A DNA stretch of 7,213 nucleotides from Methanosarcinaceae archaeon. Lineage in GTDB: Archaea; Halobacteriota; Methanosarcinia; Methanosarcinales; Methanosarcinaceae. Below are positions 7,076-7,213 of the stretch, piece by piece; position 1 is the stretch's first letter, and each line of letters opens with the position of its first letter. Below the pieces are notes generated by a model. It had not been told where the DNA came from, searched no databases, and worked only from the letters and a program-made list of their open reading frames with translations. The stretch covers positions 1 through 7,213 of the forward strand of contig JAUSPM010000105.1 of assembly GCA_030655675.1 (NCBI GenBank), written 5' to 3'. Position numbers and translations under genes: made by a program.

Positions 7076-7213
7076 ATGAGATTTTACAATAATCAGCACA
7101 AGTATTACTGCGGAATCGATCTGCACACTAGAAAAATGTATGTCTGCATTCTCGATGAAAAAGGAGAAATCAGGGAACATCGCAACATGAAAACTGATCG
7201 GGATGCTTTTCTC
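7076..7213 (+). CDS. IS110-family transposase, N-terminal 46 residues (3' truncated)
   Basis: The frame starts at ATG 7076, five bases after a strong GGAGGA, and runs open to the window edge. The peptide contains YCGIDLHTRKMYVCILDEKG (residues 11-30), the typical opening of IS110-family DEDD transposases with a RuvC-like fold. D15 is the first catalytic aspartate. The remaining acidic residues and the C-terminal Ser-containing domain lie outside the window. Members are usually 300-450 residues, act as RNA-guided recombinases and leave through a circular intermediate. Whether it belongs to the IS110 or IS1111 group cannot be told from this fragment. It lies downstream of the operon in the same orientation, and nothing suggests that it disrupts any of the four operon genes. 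Confidence 0.93.
   Translation, partial: MRFYNNQHKYYCGIDLHTRKMYVCILDEKGEIREHRNMKTDRDAFL

Larger units (their letters stand above)
6986..7213 (+). mobile_element. Left part of an IS110-family insertion sequence (cut by window edge)
   Basis: The transposase start and a structured leader identify the left side of an IS110-family element. The exact left boundary is unknown. It lies somewhere between the zinc-ribbon stop (6915) and the leader hairpin (7005), and 6986 is only a placeholder. Elements of this family usually lack long terminal inverted repeats and often leave no target duplication, so the edge cannot be set without an empty site. Most of the element lies to the right of the window. 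Confidence 0.8.

Overview
The window looks like a bacterial accessory-genome segment of about 7.2 kb, rather AT-rich, with every supported gene on the + strand. The transposase start resembles IS110-family elements common in Gram-negative environmental bacteria, but no ribosomal, tRNA or housekeeping gene is present. The host therefore cannot be named with confidence.

Layout: positions 3-182 hold the 3' end of an unrecognised acidic protein. A 130-bp gap (183-312) with a possible promoter and a good Shine-Dalgarno sequence (SD) leads into three large genes. These are a DUF262/HNH protein of the GmrSD/SspE/BrxU type (313-2076), a SNF2/RapA-like helicase of 1025 residues (2139-5216), and an Hsp70/actin-fold ATPase (5182-6684) whose start overlaps the helicase end. 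A 59-residue, strongly acidic double-CxxC protein follows at 6736-6915. The last 300 bp carry the left part of an IS110-family element: a structured leader and the first 46 codons of its transposase (7076-7213, cut by the window edge).

How the genes may work together (inference): DUF262 proteins with a C-terminal HNH domain are nucleotide-dependent nucleases in several anti-phage systems. SNF2 translocases act in defence systems such as DISARM. An Hsp70-like ATPase in the same transcript could assemble, gate or sense. Tight spacing, a 35-bp overlap, shared orientation and intact catalytic motifs in all three point to one working operon, most likely a defence cassette without a methyltransferase in view. 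I do not recognise this four-gene combination as a named system.

The IS110 leader is of separate interest. It can fold into hairpins that mask the transposase SD, and a 9-bp word in its loop also occurs just upstream of the element.
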